64,000 nt of DNA, taken from assembly GCA_002778195.1 (NCBI GenBank), contig PCDI01000004.1, positions 2,126,418 through 2,190,417 of the forward strand, read 5' to 3'. A model generated the notes under the pieces. That model searched no databases, was not told where the DNA came from, and saw only the letters and a program-made list of their open reading frames with translations. Positions 1-13,688 of this stretch are shown piece after piece. The first letter of the stretch is position 1. Each line of letters begins with the position of its first letter. Position numbers and translations under genes: made by a program. The stretch is from Raffaelea ambrosiae (taxonomy: Eukaryota > Ascomycota > Sordariomycetes > Ophiostomatales > Ophiostomataceae).

Positions 1-3000
1 CCTGATTTTGGGACTGTGGCCACATACGATATTGACATGCTGCTGTTCTACAATTCTCCTCACCAGATCTTACGTTTGTTTCGTGTCCCCTTACTACCAA
101 CAGTTCATTATTTTGTTTGCCACTTTTTGCAGCTTTTCTTTAGAGTCAGCAAACAAAAAAGCAAAACGGGACGATACCAATAGACAGTCGATGGAAGGGA
201 GGAGAGAAGTGATGCGGAAAGAAAAGGAGGCTAGCTGTCTTGTATGGCCGGGCGGAGGGCAAAACGGCAAGAGGATACAAGAACGCGAAAGCTACCAGAA
301 CAAAAAACTTGACAGAAGAGAGATGGAACGGAAGACCAGGAAAAACCCAACCAAAGCATATAGCAACAAAAAAATTGCATTCATTCAAAGTAGAGAAAGA
401 GCAGTGCACGTGTGACTCGGATACTGACTATCGCGTTGGGAAGCCAAGCGGTGTAGTTGAGCAGTCTGGATTTTCTTTCCTGCAGGGGCAATGCAACCTA
501 TCTGCGTTGTCTTCTGCGATCATCCCATGGTCACAGGCATGCGTTGTTTCTTGGGTCAGTGGCTCTTGTACTCTCTGTTTCTTCCGGGGAAGTACCTTTC
601 CCTCTTTTGCCGTGTTTGTTTCTTGTTTGTCAATTTTTTTTTTCTTTTTTATCATCCCTATCTGTTCTTCCTTGTATAGCATTATTCCTACTATGTACTC
701 CTTCTTTAATAGTAGAGCTTTATAGCCTCCCCTCGTGCCTTCCCTTCCCGTCCATTCTCCGGGGTGCAAGACCTGGGCGGCCCAATCAATGCAAGCACTT
801 TGCGGCATGAACACTCTGATTAAACAAGACGGCACTATATAGAAACAACACCCATATAAACAAACGCGTTCCCCCCATATGCTTGGTCGAGTCTGTGCGA
901 GCAGGATCTCCCCCTCCCACGCGAGTTTCGCGCGCGTCGGCTCTCGTTTGCTTGCCTGTTTGTCTGTTTGTCTCCTTCACAGTGGCAATTGTGGGTTCTC
1001 TTGTCCCTTTATACTGTTTGGGTGCCTCTTGTGTATCTCTCTTGCTGTTGGATTGTGGTGCTCGGCTATCATCTGAGCAGATTCGGTCATGTGCTGTTGG
1101 CTGTACGATGCTGCCGACCTCTTATTGTCTCCAATCTCGCCCAACAGCATGAAAAAAACAAGAACCAGCATCTACTCGGGCTTGTTATTCGTTGTTGTCG
1201 GCACACAATCGAGGACGATTGCGTCAGTGCCGAAGATCACTCGCCGCTGGAGCAAGGCACGGGAAAACTAGCATCCGAACCAGAGAGCATGATAGCCAGT
1301 GTTCAACACTAAAGGGATGTTTGGCTCCTCGCCGTCCAAGTTGTTGGCTGTGGCGGGGGTGGGACCTCGCGTTTTCTCGGCATGTGGACATGGTGTTGAT
1401 GGGAAGACAAAGATCTAGGCCATGTCTCTCTTGACAGGGCAGGCGTGGAAGAGAAGGAACAGGACGTCATGCGTGTCTGTACACAGTCCAACCGACACCG
1501 GGCCAACATGGGGCAAAAAAGGGGACAGAGCCAACACCAAGAGAGGAGAGAAAAAGAGAGAGAGAGAGACACACACACAGAGAGAGACGACACGAATACA
1601 CCGTACGTCGTTCCGGAAAATGCCACGCCCAAAAGCTGGACCCGGGTGTGGAGCCCAAAAGCGCCCGGAAGGGATATTTTAGTAAATGTCTTAAGCCACG
1701 TCTCTCATCTGGAAAGCCTGCTTTGTGCCTGACCGAATGGCCTCCCTCCAGCTGGTCGGCCTGCTGGACAGAGAGCCTTTAGCCGCACTGGCAGGACGAG
1801 TATTATTCCCGTGGAGACTGGTGCGCTTTTTATTATTTTTATTAATTTTTTTTTCAAGAAAGAAAAAGCGAAAAAAAAGGAACCGCCATTTGAGACAGTG
1901 TGTTGGTGTTGCAATAGAAGTGGTGCAACACAGTTGCAGCCCGAAAAAAGCCAGCCCAAGAGCCAGCCCAAAAGTCAAGCCAACCTTGCAGTGCTTCGCT
2001 GGCTGTGACACGCAACACCACAAGGCAACCTAGGAAAAAAGAGAGAGGGAGAGACGGAGAGAGATAGAGAGAGGAGCGCGAGGCACTAACAAGAAAAAAG
2101 AAGTAGTTAATATGTACGAGTACGGTGTAAGATAGGTCAAAGACAGCACAGAGGAAAAAAGCAAGCAACTAGCTGCCCAAAAGCTATACCCAAAAGAAAG
2201 CAAAAAGGGGGTCCTATTTTCGGGAACACACGCCTATTGGCGGAGGAGACAAAGAAAATAAATAAATGCGTAGTGAAAGGATAAAAAAAAAGGAAAAAGA
2301 AAAAGAAAAGAGGGCAGAAAAATAACAGATAGTGGCAGCACTCCCTGGGCAGGGAGCGGAAGTGTGTTCTGTCATTCCTGGGGATGGTAGGATCCGATCC
2401 TGCGTGTGGACGGGCTCTATTGTCTCTGGTCGACAATGGGTGACGCCCCTTGCTTGCGAGGGATCTACGGGCAGGGGAAAAAGGGACATCGAGAACGACG
2501 GCCCACGAGTCTCTCCTGGTTCCCCCGCGGAGAGGATGGAGGAACGGACAAAAGGCCAGACAGCGTGACAAAGAGGCGGGCAGCAAGAAGGATTCCAGAG
2601 GGACGGCCAGTCCAACCACACAGGCGCACAAATAAAAAGGAAGCGGCGTGGCGGCAACGGTGAGAGCTAGTGAGCTGCTTTGCTTAGCATGCAAGGGCAC
2701 ATTCTGCTAGTAGAATCGACGGCCAGTCTTCGATATCATATGAAGATCCTCCTCGTGCATGTCCAGCTGTGCCAGCCCGTCCAGCCGCTGCTCCCACACA
2801 CACAGTCCTTCGTCCAGTGGCCCGTTCCTGGCTTTTTTTTATTTTATTTTTTTCCCCTTCCCTTGCCAGTCTCTATCGTCTCTTAATCCGTGCGACGTAT
2901 ATATCAATATACGTTACCGGGTGGCTGAATCCTCTCTGTGTCTGGCTGTTGGCTCGTTTCATTCATTATCTCTCTCTCTCTCTTTCCTCTTTCTCTTGCT

Positions 3001-3906
3001 CTCTTGACAAGCGAGACACACGAGACGACTGTCTGGCCGACTGTTGCTGTTTACAAAGACTTGCAAAGTGCTTTCTCATCTTTGCTTTCCATTCACTCTT
3101 CCATCCACTTTTGAACATTCTTTTCTTTTTGACATATCATCCTGTCTCTCTCTCTCTCCCTCCTTTCCTCATACAACCAACCTTCCCTTTTCCCCTCTCT
3201 TTCGTCTTTTGTCTGCCTTCTTTCTTCTTTCTTTGTATCGTCACAATCCGTTGCTGGCTCGTTGACTGGCTACTCCTCACTGGATTACTTTTTTTTCCTT
3301 TTTTTCTTTTTACTTTTGCCTTGTTCTCAACTTTCTTTTCTTTTGGGGGGGATTCACGCCGTTCTCTCTCCGTTTGTTCCCTCCAATCCAGCCTCGCCTA
3401 CGGCCCCAGTTGCTGCTATTAGTTGTATTTGCTTTTTTTTTTGCATCTCCCAGGAGCTGGTCCCTGACAGCCAACTCTTAATTTCCCGGGCCGCTACCGC
3501 GCATCTCGGCTGCTCTCTCTGTTGTGCAAACGTCCCCTCTCTCTTTCTCTCCTTCACAAGACAGTTGTGAAGACAGAAAAAAAAAAATCCCACATCTTCT
3601 CAATCCTGCTTTTTTGTTTCTTCTATCTTCTCTACTTCTCTTGTCCACTCTCCGTTCTTTCACACTTTCTCTTGTCCTCTTGTTATCCCTTGCCCTTTTT
3701 TTCTGTTTCACGCTCTCACGTCTTATACACTCCTCGAATCCTTCGTTCAGCTCTCTTTTTCTCGTGGGTCTGCACCGGGTCTTCTGTTTGCACAGTCATA
3801 CCTTCTCCGTGGCTGGAGTAAGCATACAAGCTTGACCCCCCTGCCCTCCCTGCAATTGAATCCTTCGTCTGGGATAGAGAGCACAAATCCCCGCCTACTT
3901 TGTACA
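1..3906. other. Intergenic and pyrimidine-rich leader of the TBC gene
   Basis: I see no supportable gene here. From about 2.7 kb onward the + strand is very rich in C and T (for example the CT repeats around 2967-2995 and 3140-3170), which is the usual look of a promoter and long 5' UTR in filamentous fungi just ahead of a + strand gene. Short open frames in this stretch are low complexity and lack any recognisable family. A TACGAGTAC motif lies at 2115-2123, followed by GTAAGATA at 2127-2134. Confidence 0.6.
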
Positions 3907-6900
3907 ATGCCGCTGCAGCGCAAGACCAGCGCGGGACTTTCGTCGTTCCCGCTGGTGAAACAGTCGTCATTGATTGGTCTCCGGTACGAGGAGACCAAAC
4001 AGGCCGAGCCGCCCACGCCCGTCCCTCTGCGGACCCCGGCCTCCGACCCGTCTCGGCTGTTCCGCTCCCAGTCGGTCCGATCGCTCTCGACAACCAGGAC
4101 CACGTCCAGCACGAACACCGCATCCTCCACAGACGCGGCATCATTCACAACAGCCAGCGGCCATGTGTCCACCGCACCAGTACTAGCACTAGCACCGGCA
4201 CCAGCACCGGCACCAGCATCGGCATCCAGACCGGTATCCGCAGCACCCACTCCCCGGTCTGCTTCGTCTGCATGGTCATCGACGGCCAGGCTGTCGACCG
4301 TGTCGACGACCTCTCTGCCGTCGCCCACGACATCGGCTTCCGCATCCTCCTCGGCCACATGGTCGGCGCCGACGTCCCCCATCACTCTTGCACGCCCTCC
4401 CATCCTCATCGCGCCGCCGCAGGAGCAGCACCCGGCGTTGCGTGTGCGTCGCATCCGGCCCATTGCCGAAGAAGCCGTCGACGGCCCGTCCCCGGAAGGC
4501 GACGGCGGCGACGATGCGTCGAAACACGACTCGGTCATGGCGCCGTTTTCTGGCACGGCCTATGCAGGCACAGCCTATGCAAGCACGGCCTATGCAGGCA
4601 TCAGCAGCACCGCTAGCATTGCTAGCACCACTGGTACCACTGGCACCACCAACAGTCGCGTTCCGCACCTCCCCACAGACACGGCCAAGTCCTGTCCCAC
4701 GTCGCCCACGTGTCCCACGTCGCCCACGGTAGCATTGGCTCCGGGCGGCGCTCCGGGCGGCGCGGACATGGCAGACAGCACAGGCAGCGCAGACAGCGCA
4801 GTCTCCAGCGCGCCTGCCGCCAACACATCCAACGACACAGCTTCGCCGTCGTGCTCGGCCCAGCCGAGCCGCGACAGGAGCTGGCGTCTGTCGCGCGGGA
4901 TCGGCTTCCGCTCAACGTCCGCGTTCATGAAGAGGCGGATGTCCAGCGCAGCGACCAGCGAAAGCGGCATGGCGATTGACGAGAACGAGGCAGAAGCGGG
5001 CGCGGCGGGCGAGGCGGGCGAAGCGGCAGTAGCAGCACCAAAAACAGAAGCACCAAAAGCAGACGTGGTACTGCCGGCGGCCACCGCCACGACACCGAAG
5101 AAGCTGGGGTTGCACCACAGATCGCGCGCAGGAAAACTGACTAAGCCAAACCGGTCTTGGCTGCCGGCGTTAGCGTCGCCCAGCGCGACTCCCACTAAGC
5201 TTATGACGACAAAGACGACAGGGGCGAAAAAAAAGGAGACAAGGGAGACGACCAGGGCCACCACGACTCCTGCGACAGCGACTAAGACCGAGACTGAGAC
5301 TGCGACTGCGACAACGAGCAGCAGCAGCACAACCACGATGCCCACGACGCCCGCGACGACCCCTTCGTCGCTGCTCGGATCCGCAGGCATGGCCGCCCCT
5401 TCCTCGACCCCCCGGTCGTGTTCTCCGCCGTCTCCACCCGCCGAGCCCTCAGGGGCAACGCGTAGCAGCAGCAGCCAAAAAGGCGACAGAGGCGAAATTC
5501 CTGCTCCCGCTGCTGCTGTTGCTGCTACTGCTGCTGCGCCGCATGCCGAACATCTGCCCTCCCGCATGTTCTCGTCTTCGTCTTCCCTGTCCCCGCCGCC
5601 GTCTTCGTCCTCGTCCACGCCGTCACCCTCGTCCGGCTTCATCCTGCGCGCCCTGTCCAAGCGCCGACCTGCGACCGCGTCGTCGTCGCTGCCGCCTCCG
5701 CGCAGCAGCCGCAAGACCCGCGGGAAGAAGGGCGCCGCCGCCGACGACAGCAGCAGTCGCCCGTTCACGCCCCTGCACACAGACATCCCGACCGACAGCC
5801 TGGTCGATGACGACTTTCTGGCGTCGCTGAGCTTCTCGCACCGCGGCAGCCTGATGTACGCCGGAAAGCGCGCCATCGTCGTGGACGGGGAGGAGGGAGG
5901 CGGCACCGATGCCGGGGAGGCCCCAAGCTCGACAGCCGCGGCCAATGCCGTGAACGGTGCTACCACGGCTGCCCCTGCTGCCCCTGCTGCCCCTGCAACG
6001 CTCCCGCCTCCCGTCGTGATCGAGCCTCCTGCCGAGTCTGACGCGGCCTCAACGCCGGCGCAGCCGCTGGCGACGCCGACGGCGACGACGTCCAGCCTGC
6101 GGCCGCTGTCGGTGGCCGTCGAGCAGGAGTCCCACAAGGTGCGGTCGCTGTATGCAGCTGCCGGCGACGACGGGCTGCGCTGGGAGGACGGCGCGCCGAC
6201 ACAGGCGACAACCACCTCGCAGGTGCCCGGGGACGCCGCTGCTTCTTCCGTCTCTACCGCTCCCTCGGCCGCCCCCAACGGGGACGGGCAGGCCGCCGAG
6301 GACGGCTCAGCCGCGGGTGGTGGTGCTGGTGCTGCCGCCACCGCCCCGACGCGGGGAGAGAACACCAACGCCTCGTATGGATACTACTCTCTACCGACCC
6401 TGCGCCTGATCGTTTGCTGATCGCGCTTCCTTTTTTTTTTCTTTTCCCCTTGTTGTGTGTTTTTTGCTTCGTTACTGACTTTCGGGTCTCCCCGTGGCTC
6501 TGGGCCGCACACGGCTTCGAGCCATTCGACCCCCCCTTTCTCCTATTAAAGAAACAGACATTCTGCGCTTTCCGCAGACCAGGACCACCTTCACCCCGAC
6601 GACGCCGCCAACAAGCGCGCGTCCACCGCTGCCGCGTCCACAGCATCCTTCGCGACGACCACCACGACGACCACCATGATGTCCACCATTGGCCGGTCGC
6701 CGGCCTCCTCGACGGCCCATGCCGGCGACAACACCCCTGCTGCCGTCGCCAGCAATAACAACAACACCGCCACCACACGCTCACTACGATCGCCGCCCTC
6801 GCGCGACTCATCCATGCTCAGTCCGCCCCAGCTCACCCACAGCGCGCCCGTGAGCCCGCTGCTACAGACCGGGTTCGAGCTGGCCGGTGGCGTCGAGGAC

Positions 6901-8661
6901 TGGGAGGATGTCGACTTTGGCGACGTCGACCGCTTCGGCTTCATCCGCCAGCGCCGCCCGCATACCTCGTCGTCCTCGAAGCTGACGGTGCCCGATGGCC
7001 ATGATTCTTCCACCTTGGGCCGCGGCAGCGGCACCTTCCGACGCAAGTCGCCCGGCCGCAAGGAGTCGTCGCGCTCGCTCAACGCACACAGCATGTCCGC
7101 CATGTCCGTGACGTCGAGGCGGACCAATGCCACCGCCACGGCGGCCGCGGCCGCGGCCGCGCGGTCGTCCATTCGTGCCGCCACAAACCGACTGCCGCAC
7201 AACAAAGACCGGCGCTGGGTGGACGAGGCGGGCGACATGCTGACCTTGGAGCCCGGCTTGTCCGGCATCGTCGAGGACGAGCAGGCCGAGAAGGTGGCCG
7301 AAGCCCTCAAGCGCAAGGAATGGGAGCGGTCCGAGAAGTGGCGGCGCATGGCCAAGATCGTCGTGTCGCCGGCGCCAGCAGCCGTACCGCCAACACCGAC
7401 GGCGGCCAAGGCCGCAGTCGTCCGACCACACACGGCCGATGGCAGCACCACCACCAGCGCCAGCCGCGGCGGCGGCAGCAGCAGCAGCCAAAACAGCCTG
7501 AGCAGGAGCAGGAGCAGGAGCAAGAGCAAGAGCAGGGCTGCCGCGGACGCACCGCCACCCATGCCGAGCTTCGGCGGCACCAACTTTGAGTTTGACATAC
7601 GCCACCCGAAGCTGGTCGAGCGCACCTGGAAGGGCATCCCCGACTGCTGGCGTGCCGCGGCCTGGTACTCCTTCCTGGCCTCGAGCGCCCGCCGCCAGCG
7701 CCAGCGCGTGCAGAAACAGCTGCAGGCCCAGGCCGCCGCGACGCCCGGCATTGACCAGGAGGCTGCCATTGCGGCCGCCGGCGGCGAGACCGACGAGCAG
7801 ATCATCGCCTCCTTCCACGCGCTGCAGCAGCAGAGCTCGCCCGACGACGTCCAGATCGACCTCGACGTGCCGCGCACCGTCAACGGCCACGTCATGTTCC
7901 GCCGCCGCTACCGCGGGGGCCAGCGCCTGCTGTTCCGCGTCTTGCATGCCCTCTCCCTGCACCTCGCGGCCACCGGCTACGTCCAGGGCATGGCCTCGCT
8001 CGCCGCCACCTTCCTGTGCTACTACGACGAGGAGCGCTGCTTTGTCATGCTGGTGCGCCTGTTCCGCCTGCGCGGGTTCGAGCGCATGTACCAGCCTGGC
8101 TTCCAGGGCCTGATGGACGCCCTCGGCACCTTTGAGACCCAGTGGCTCGCGCGCAAGCCCGTGGCCGCCAAGCTGAGCAGCTTCAACATCGACCCGACCA
8201 CCTACGCAACGCGCTGGTACCTGACCATCTTCAACCTGTCCGTGCCGTTCCCGGCACAGCTGCGCATCTGGGACGTGTTCCTGCTGCTGGGCGACGACGA
8301 CGCGGTCGCTGCGGTCGAGGGCTACGTCGCAACGGCGGATGTGAGCAGCAGCAGCCACAGCAGCCAACCTGCCAGCGGATCATCCCCTTCTTCCTCTTCC
8401 GCCTCCCCCTCCTCCTCCTCCTCTCCTCCCAAAGGCAACCTGGATGTCCTGCACGCCACCTGCACGGCCATCATCGACAGCCTCAACGAGGTCCTGGTGG
8501 ACGCCGACTTTGAAAACGCCATGAAGGCCTTGACCTCCTGGATCCCGATCAAGGACGAGGAGCTGCTGATGAAGGTGGTGCGTGCCGAATGGAAGCGGCA
8601 TCAGAGACGCATGCGCAGTGGTGGTGGTGGCAGCAGCCGTGGTACGGCAAGCCATCGATGA
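3907..8661 (+). CDS. TBC-domain Rab GTPase-activating protein with long disordered N-terminus
   Basis: Predicted Rab-GAP that stimulates GTP hydrolysis by a Rab GTPase in membrane traffic; the target is unknown. Model: join(3907..6374, 6558..8661), 1523 residues. The 183-nt intron has a GTATGG donor and ACAG acceptor and keeps the phase (TC|A, Ser); a stop in frame at 6547 shows it is needed. I chose the ATG at 3907 (MPLQRKTS) because the frame upstream offers only non-ATG starts. Residues 1 to about 1170 are low-complexity Ala/Ser/Thr/Pro sequence. The TBC domain covers roughly 1178-1420, with the arginine finger in IDLDVPRT (Arg1262), the glutamine finger in YVQGM (Gln1299) and the RIWDVFLLLGD block near 1393. 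A Ser-rich insert of about 30 residues (from 8341) interrupts the end of the domain. The TBC assignment is firm; the exact N-terminus is less so. Confidence 0.88.
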
Positions 8662-10016
8662 GGTCAAAAACAAGAAAAAAAAACCCACCTGCGGGCGTAT
8701 GAGATGGATGACGCGAACCGGAGAGATGTAATGACGGAGGACTGGCTTTTGATCATCTCATTTCTTCTTTCCTTGCCCTTTCCCTTTGTGCTTGCTTGCT
8801 CTTTGGCGCGGTGTCTTGGTTGTCGAGTCTGTTTTCCTTTTTGTCCGTCAAACCTGCTTCCTTGTTTTGTTCATGTTCCTTATTTTTTTTTATGCTTTGT
8901 CTCCATCTTCCCCTGCCCACGACACACATACACACACAAGACTTCCCTTTTCCTTCTTCGCTTTACAACTCCCTAACGAGATACCCTCTTCTTCCTTTTC
9001 CACGCGCAACCGTCGAAACCCCCCCAAAAAGTTTCTTCCCAATACGCAGCTGATACGACAGAATTTCGATCTTTTCCCCCTCCTTTTAATATCATGTCTT
9101 TCTTTTTTTTTCGCTCCCTATAATTTGTGTTTTTCTTTTCTTTTGGCCGGTGGGATAATTCATTTCTACCGTTGTTGGATGGGACCGTTTGGTCCCCCCC
9201 TTTTTTTTTTCGAAAGATACATACAGAGGGCAGCCATACAGGAGTTTTCTTATACAATTACTAGTAATACAAAAAGGTATCGACTTTAAAAGTATTGGCT
9301 TTGGTTTACTTGCCGCTTCCAATTTTGCTTGCCATTGAACTCCCTCTAGCATGCAACATGCCTCGACTGCTACGAGTACGTGATCTTGAAGAGCGGCAGT
9401 CCGCATCTCCACAAGGCAATATCAGAACGGCAGACGCCCGTCTCCGACGTCACTAGATTAGAGAATGGACTTTGCCAGCTCTCTTTTTTCTACTTTTCTT
9501 TCTTTCGAAAGGAAAGGGATCAAATCGCTTCCACGCCAGCTTGTATACCACTCCAAAATCAAACAGATAGATAAAAGCTGTCCGGCTTTGTGTCCGGCGG
9601 ACTCGAAAATCTTCCCTCCCTGGCCTGGGGCCGACCCAAAAGGGAAGAATGGGGGTTCTTGCAATATTGGAGCCGGACTAGGCAGGCATGTTTTTGGTCC
9701 GCCCTGTACGAACCAACTAGGCGTAATTCATAGGACATCCTGACCCCCAAAGAGGTTTGGAACAGTCCCAATTTCTTGCCCTATTAGTTGACGTGTTCTT
9801 TCTCTTTTTGGTAAACGGGTCAACCGTTACGACAACGCACTTTGCATCTCCCATGGTGCTACAGTGTTCAAGAGCCTTCGTTCTCATTTGCTCGGCTAGA
9901 AGCTGGCAAGGAGCAACGATCAACCGAGTCACCATCAACTAGCTAGTTGCACAGTAGCCGTTCCCCTGGCGTGATCCACGCAGAACCATAAGACCTTATG
10001 CACCGCGCAGCCGCAA

Positions 10017-10040
10017 ACGGTTCCACGGTTCCACGGTTCC
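10017..10040. repeat. Three tandem copies of ACGGTTCC
   Basis: The 8-mer ACGGTTCC is repeated three times head to tail in intergenic DNA. This is a small minisatellite with no visible coding role. Confidence 0.8.
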
Positions 10041-10225
10041 CAGGATCGACAGTACTCGTTAAACTACTCGCACATAGTTAGCATGTAAAAAAAGGAGGGG
10101 AGGGGGTCAGATCACGACACAATCTGCCCTTGCAATTTACGGATGCAGCTACAAGTGTTGAGCTTAGATAGCTGAAACAAGAACATACACAAAGTGAGGG
10201 AAAGGGAGACACCGCTTATGGCTCG

Positions 10226-10245
10226 AATTTTTTTTAAAAAAAATT
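10226..10245. repeat. Perfect 20-bp A/T palindrome
   Basis: AA, eight T, eight A, TT form a perfect inverted repeat with no spacer. It could act as a nucleosome-excluding A-tract or be part of a terminator, but nothing nearby decides this. Confidence 0.7.
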
Positions 10246-10622
10246 TCTAAAATGAGAGTTGGTTACTGGGAATGTCGTATGAAAGACCAGCGTTCATGAG
10301 AAACTGGGAGCCATGCGTGTGTTGGCCCAACGTCTACTATTGAGCACTGGATGTCTTGGACGTGCTTCAAGCATTTGCTCTGACCCCGTGCGCCACGTTG
10401 ATGTCCGCTGTGGCTAGCTATCGTTGTTGTCTCTTTGTCGTGGCCTTTCGGTGCCCTCGGGTTCTGGGACTCCCTGGGAGAAGCGCCAGCCGGTTTCCTT
10501 TGTTGGCGGCATCATATTGCCTAGCAAAACAGACAAGAATCGGGGCCACGTTTCTGCTGCGAGTAGTGCTGGCTACATAGTAGAAAGCTTCCGCCCTTGT
10601 CAAAAGAGACAAGGGCAGGGGG

Positions 10623-10722
10623 NNNNNNNNNNNNNNNNNNNNNNNNNNNNNNNNNNNNNNNNNNNNNNNNNNNNNNNNNNNNNNNNNNNNNNNNNNNNNN
10701 NNNNNNNNNNNNNNNNNNNNNN
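10623..10722. other. Assembly gap of exactly 100 N
   Basis: One hundred N bases are flanked by a short G run on the left and a run of C on the right. The round number suggests a scaffold gap of unknown true size. Confidence 0.95.
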
Positions 10723-12619
10723 CCCCCCCCCTGGCTTCGTCTTCTCCCTCATCCTGTTCCTCCTCCTCCTCCTTCAAAAAAAGAGCCAGTTCGATGGATG
10801 GGAACGTGTGGCAGGCTAACCGGCGACTCGAACTCCCATGGCAGAAAGGGAGAACAGGAGGAGGATTTTCTTATTCCTTTTCTTTTTTTTTTTATAAAAA
10901 AGGGAAAAAGAGAAAGAGAAAAAGAAACCGAAAGCAAGATCGTGCTAATGCAAGGTCCCTGGACGGTCTCGTCCAACCCCTATTCTTGGTTGGTCACCAC
11001 CTTGTGTGTGCGCATATTCAAATATGCAAGCCTCTTAATTTTTTTTTTGTGTGTCTTGCGAAACCAAATCTCTTTTTTTTTTCTCTTTGTTCCTCTTACC
11101 GTACAGGCTGCTGTCGCATCGTCCCCTTCTGTCCCTTTTCCTTGCTTACAGCGTACATGGCATGCCACCATCCAGGAACTGCAGCAGGTCGTACCCACAC
11201 TTTCGGTGAACAGCTTCTTTTGATTTTCTGGTTCTTCTTGAACAGAAAGGCTTGTCTACCCCTCTTGGCCCCCCCTCCATTGTTAAAACTGTTTGAAAAG
11301 CATTCTCTTTGGTTTGATCTTGGTTCGTGTAATTCCCTTATTCATCATTGAAATAGGGCAAGTGATATTGGGCAGGCAAAAGATCATCTCAGTATTGGGT
11401 GAAAAAGGGGCCAATAGTTCCCTAACCAGACTTCAACCAACATTGTCAACTGCCGCCGTCGTTCGTGCTCATGCCTCTCCCTAGTTGGGTCACCCAGCTC
11501 AGTTTTTGTATAGTCTGTATATAGTGAGTAGTTTGGGGGGGTTTTTTTTTTCTTTTTCTTTCTTTTTTTAGCGTCCAACTCTTGAAAACTCGTGGCCAAA
11601 ACGGTTTTCTTTTTATTGTTCTCTTGGCCCTTCTTGTTGACACTGTAGCCACCAATCACTGGCCTATCCTGTCAGTGCTCCAGAGCTGAAAAAAAGGGAG
11701 AGAGAAACTCTGTCATGGGCGTCATTTTGTGTCTCTCTGAACTGGTTTTTTTCTGTTGCTCCGGCTTGGCGGGCACTAGCTACGGGGCTGTCTCCGAGAA
11801 CGAGCAGACACCGTTTGACATCATTCTCACAAGATCGAGTCAGTGCAAGTCGTTTTGCCGCAGGCCCTGTGGGCTAAAGGTTCTTGACTGAAAATACGTT
11901 CTCCAGTAGTTCCATCAAGTATCCATCTGCTCTTTTTGCCTCTGGCTCTTGGGTTTGTATTCCTCTACGTCTCATTGGTGTTGCTCATAGTTTGCTAGCT
12001 CTCCAGTCCCTTTCTTCTATTCCTTCAACTCTCTTTCTTTCTCTTTTTCTCTCTTTTTCTCTCTCTGATACCCTCACGCCAGGAGGGGTCTCATGGAATT
12101 TGCCGACTATGGTGTAGCACGGTGCAGCTTCTTTCCTCATCTTCGGTTTGCAGACAGATTCTTATATGAGTGGCCGGCCTCTTTTTTTTTTCTTTTTTTT
12201 TCGATTCTCCGCTTGATCCTGTCGGGATTTTTTTCTTTCTCTCTTTGGCTGGTCTCGTTTTCTCTTTTGGGTTGTGCTCCCCCCGTCAATGGATCCAAAG
12301 GGTTCGCGTGCAGCCACGTTCAATGGCCCTTCTAAGCCCTGTAGTCCTCGAGTGATTTATTGTTTTTGTGTGGTGGTTTCCGTTGCCGTTTCTCTTCTTT
12401 TGGTTCTCTTTCCTGTTCCTCCTTGTCCTGTTTGTCTTCTGGTTCCCGCATACAGTACTAAATCTTGGCCCTGTAACACCCACCACTTTCAGAATAGCGT
12501 CGCCTCACTAAACCTCCGTAGCGTTGTTGTTGGTTTCTCTTCTCTCTCTCTCTCTCTTATTTTTTGTGCCCTGTTTGCCTTTTGGCCTGTTGTGTCTCCT
12601 TTCTCACTGACCAGCCCCT

Positions 12620-12651
12620 CTTCTTCTTCTTCTTCTTCTTCTTCTTCTTCT
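12620..12651. repeat. (CTT)n microsatellite
   Basis: About ten uninterrupted CTT units lie inside a pyrimidine-rich intergenic block. Confidence 0.9.
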
Positions 12652-13643
12652 CCATCGGACAACCTTCTCCCCCCCTTGAGATCCATTGGTGGGGATATGG
12701 GTCCTTTCCAACCCGCGGTCGTTCTTTTTCGAAACCGCCAACTAATACGACGTACTATTACATAGTGGCTTCTTTGGTCCACTCGCTGGTTTGTCCTCCT
12801 CGGGCTGGGGGCTCCTCTCCAAGTGCAACCCTGGCTCGGTTCCATCAGCTTGGGAATTGGGAAGGGTGAGGGGATTGTTTGTGATACTGTGTACTAACTA
12901 CGTAGTTATTGTGTACGAGTACGCCGTCGGATACGAACAGGGTTCCCTCTGGCTACACGCAAGATACGAGTATTTTGCACCGTACCTGTACATACAACAA
13001 CGTAGCTGGTATTCTGTTGCTTGTCACTCTAGGCTCTGGTCCATTTGCTTGTATATAGCACTAAACTGGATTATTTGCGCCACAATATGCGGACACCCCA
13101 AACCCCATTGTTGCACGAGACAAGATACAGTTTTGCTGGAGGAAGACAGCGGCAGCTGAAGGTGTATAAGGAAGAGTAGAAAGTCTGTCTCCCTGCCGAC
13201 AAAGCAAAGAGCTCGAGATTCTTGGACTGGCGGGCGTTGTTTCCCAATCTAGCCGTTGTCTACGCTCTTCTGGATGTCGAGGTTTTTGTGCGTGTGTGAT
13301 GGGAAACAAGGAAGTCACCCAAGGCGGCAGCGTTGCATGCATCTTATGAAGGATTCTCTGTCAGCCTCCTCCTGCTTCTGCTTCCACCTGTTTGCCGGGG
13401 CGCTTTTCCCAAGTAGGGAGTGTCTAGCTCCGGCGGTGGTATATGTGAGCACAGTATGCACCGCACATAACCAAGCGGTCAATTTTTTTTTTTGGCTCGC
13501 TGTTGGCCCTTTTGGTGCAGGCCAGCGTCCCTCCCTAGCTGCACTGTAAGACGCATGTGCATGCTTGGTTTCCCCGCTTTGTTTCATTCTGGCAGCGGCC
13601 AACGCCGAAAGGCAGCCTACCTACCCTTGACTGGCAGGGTTGC

Positions 13644-13688
13644 GATGTTGCTGCTGCTGCTGCTGCTGCTGCTGTGGTGGTGGTGGTA
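13644..13688. repeat. (GCT)n followed by (GGT)n microsatellite
   Basis: GCT units pass directly into GGT units. No coding frame around it is convincing. Confidence 0.85.

Larger units (their letters stand above)
8662..10622. other. Intergenic, downstream of the TBC gene
   Basis: No gene is supported. The first 600 bases are T/C-rich with homopolymer T runs, consistent with a 3' UTR or an unannotated transcript. A TACGAGTAC motif is at 9371-9379. A short tandem repeat and an AT palindrome are listed separately. Confidence 0.5.

Noticed and set aside
4590..6368. 592-residue open frame on the - strand opposite the TBC gene
   Set aside because: It is the mirror of a GC-rich, low-complexity coding region and has no family motif; the + strand frame connects by a valid intron to a real TBC domain.
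8341..8434. Possible intron in the TBC domain (GTGAGC donor, AAAG acceptor)
   Set aside because: Removing these 94 bases shifts the frame and destroys the conserved C-terminal end, so I keep the Ser-rich insert as coding.
10815..10845. GTTCGAGTC on the - strand resembling a tRNA T loop
   Set aside because: The flanking five bases on each side do not pair, so there is no T stem.
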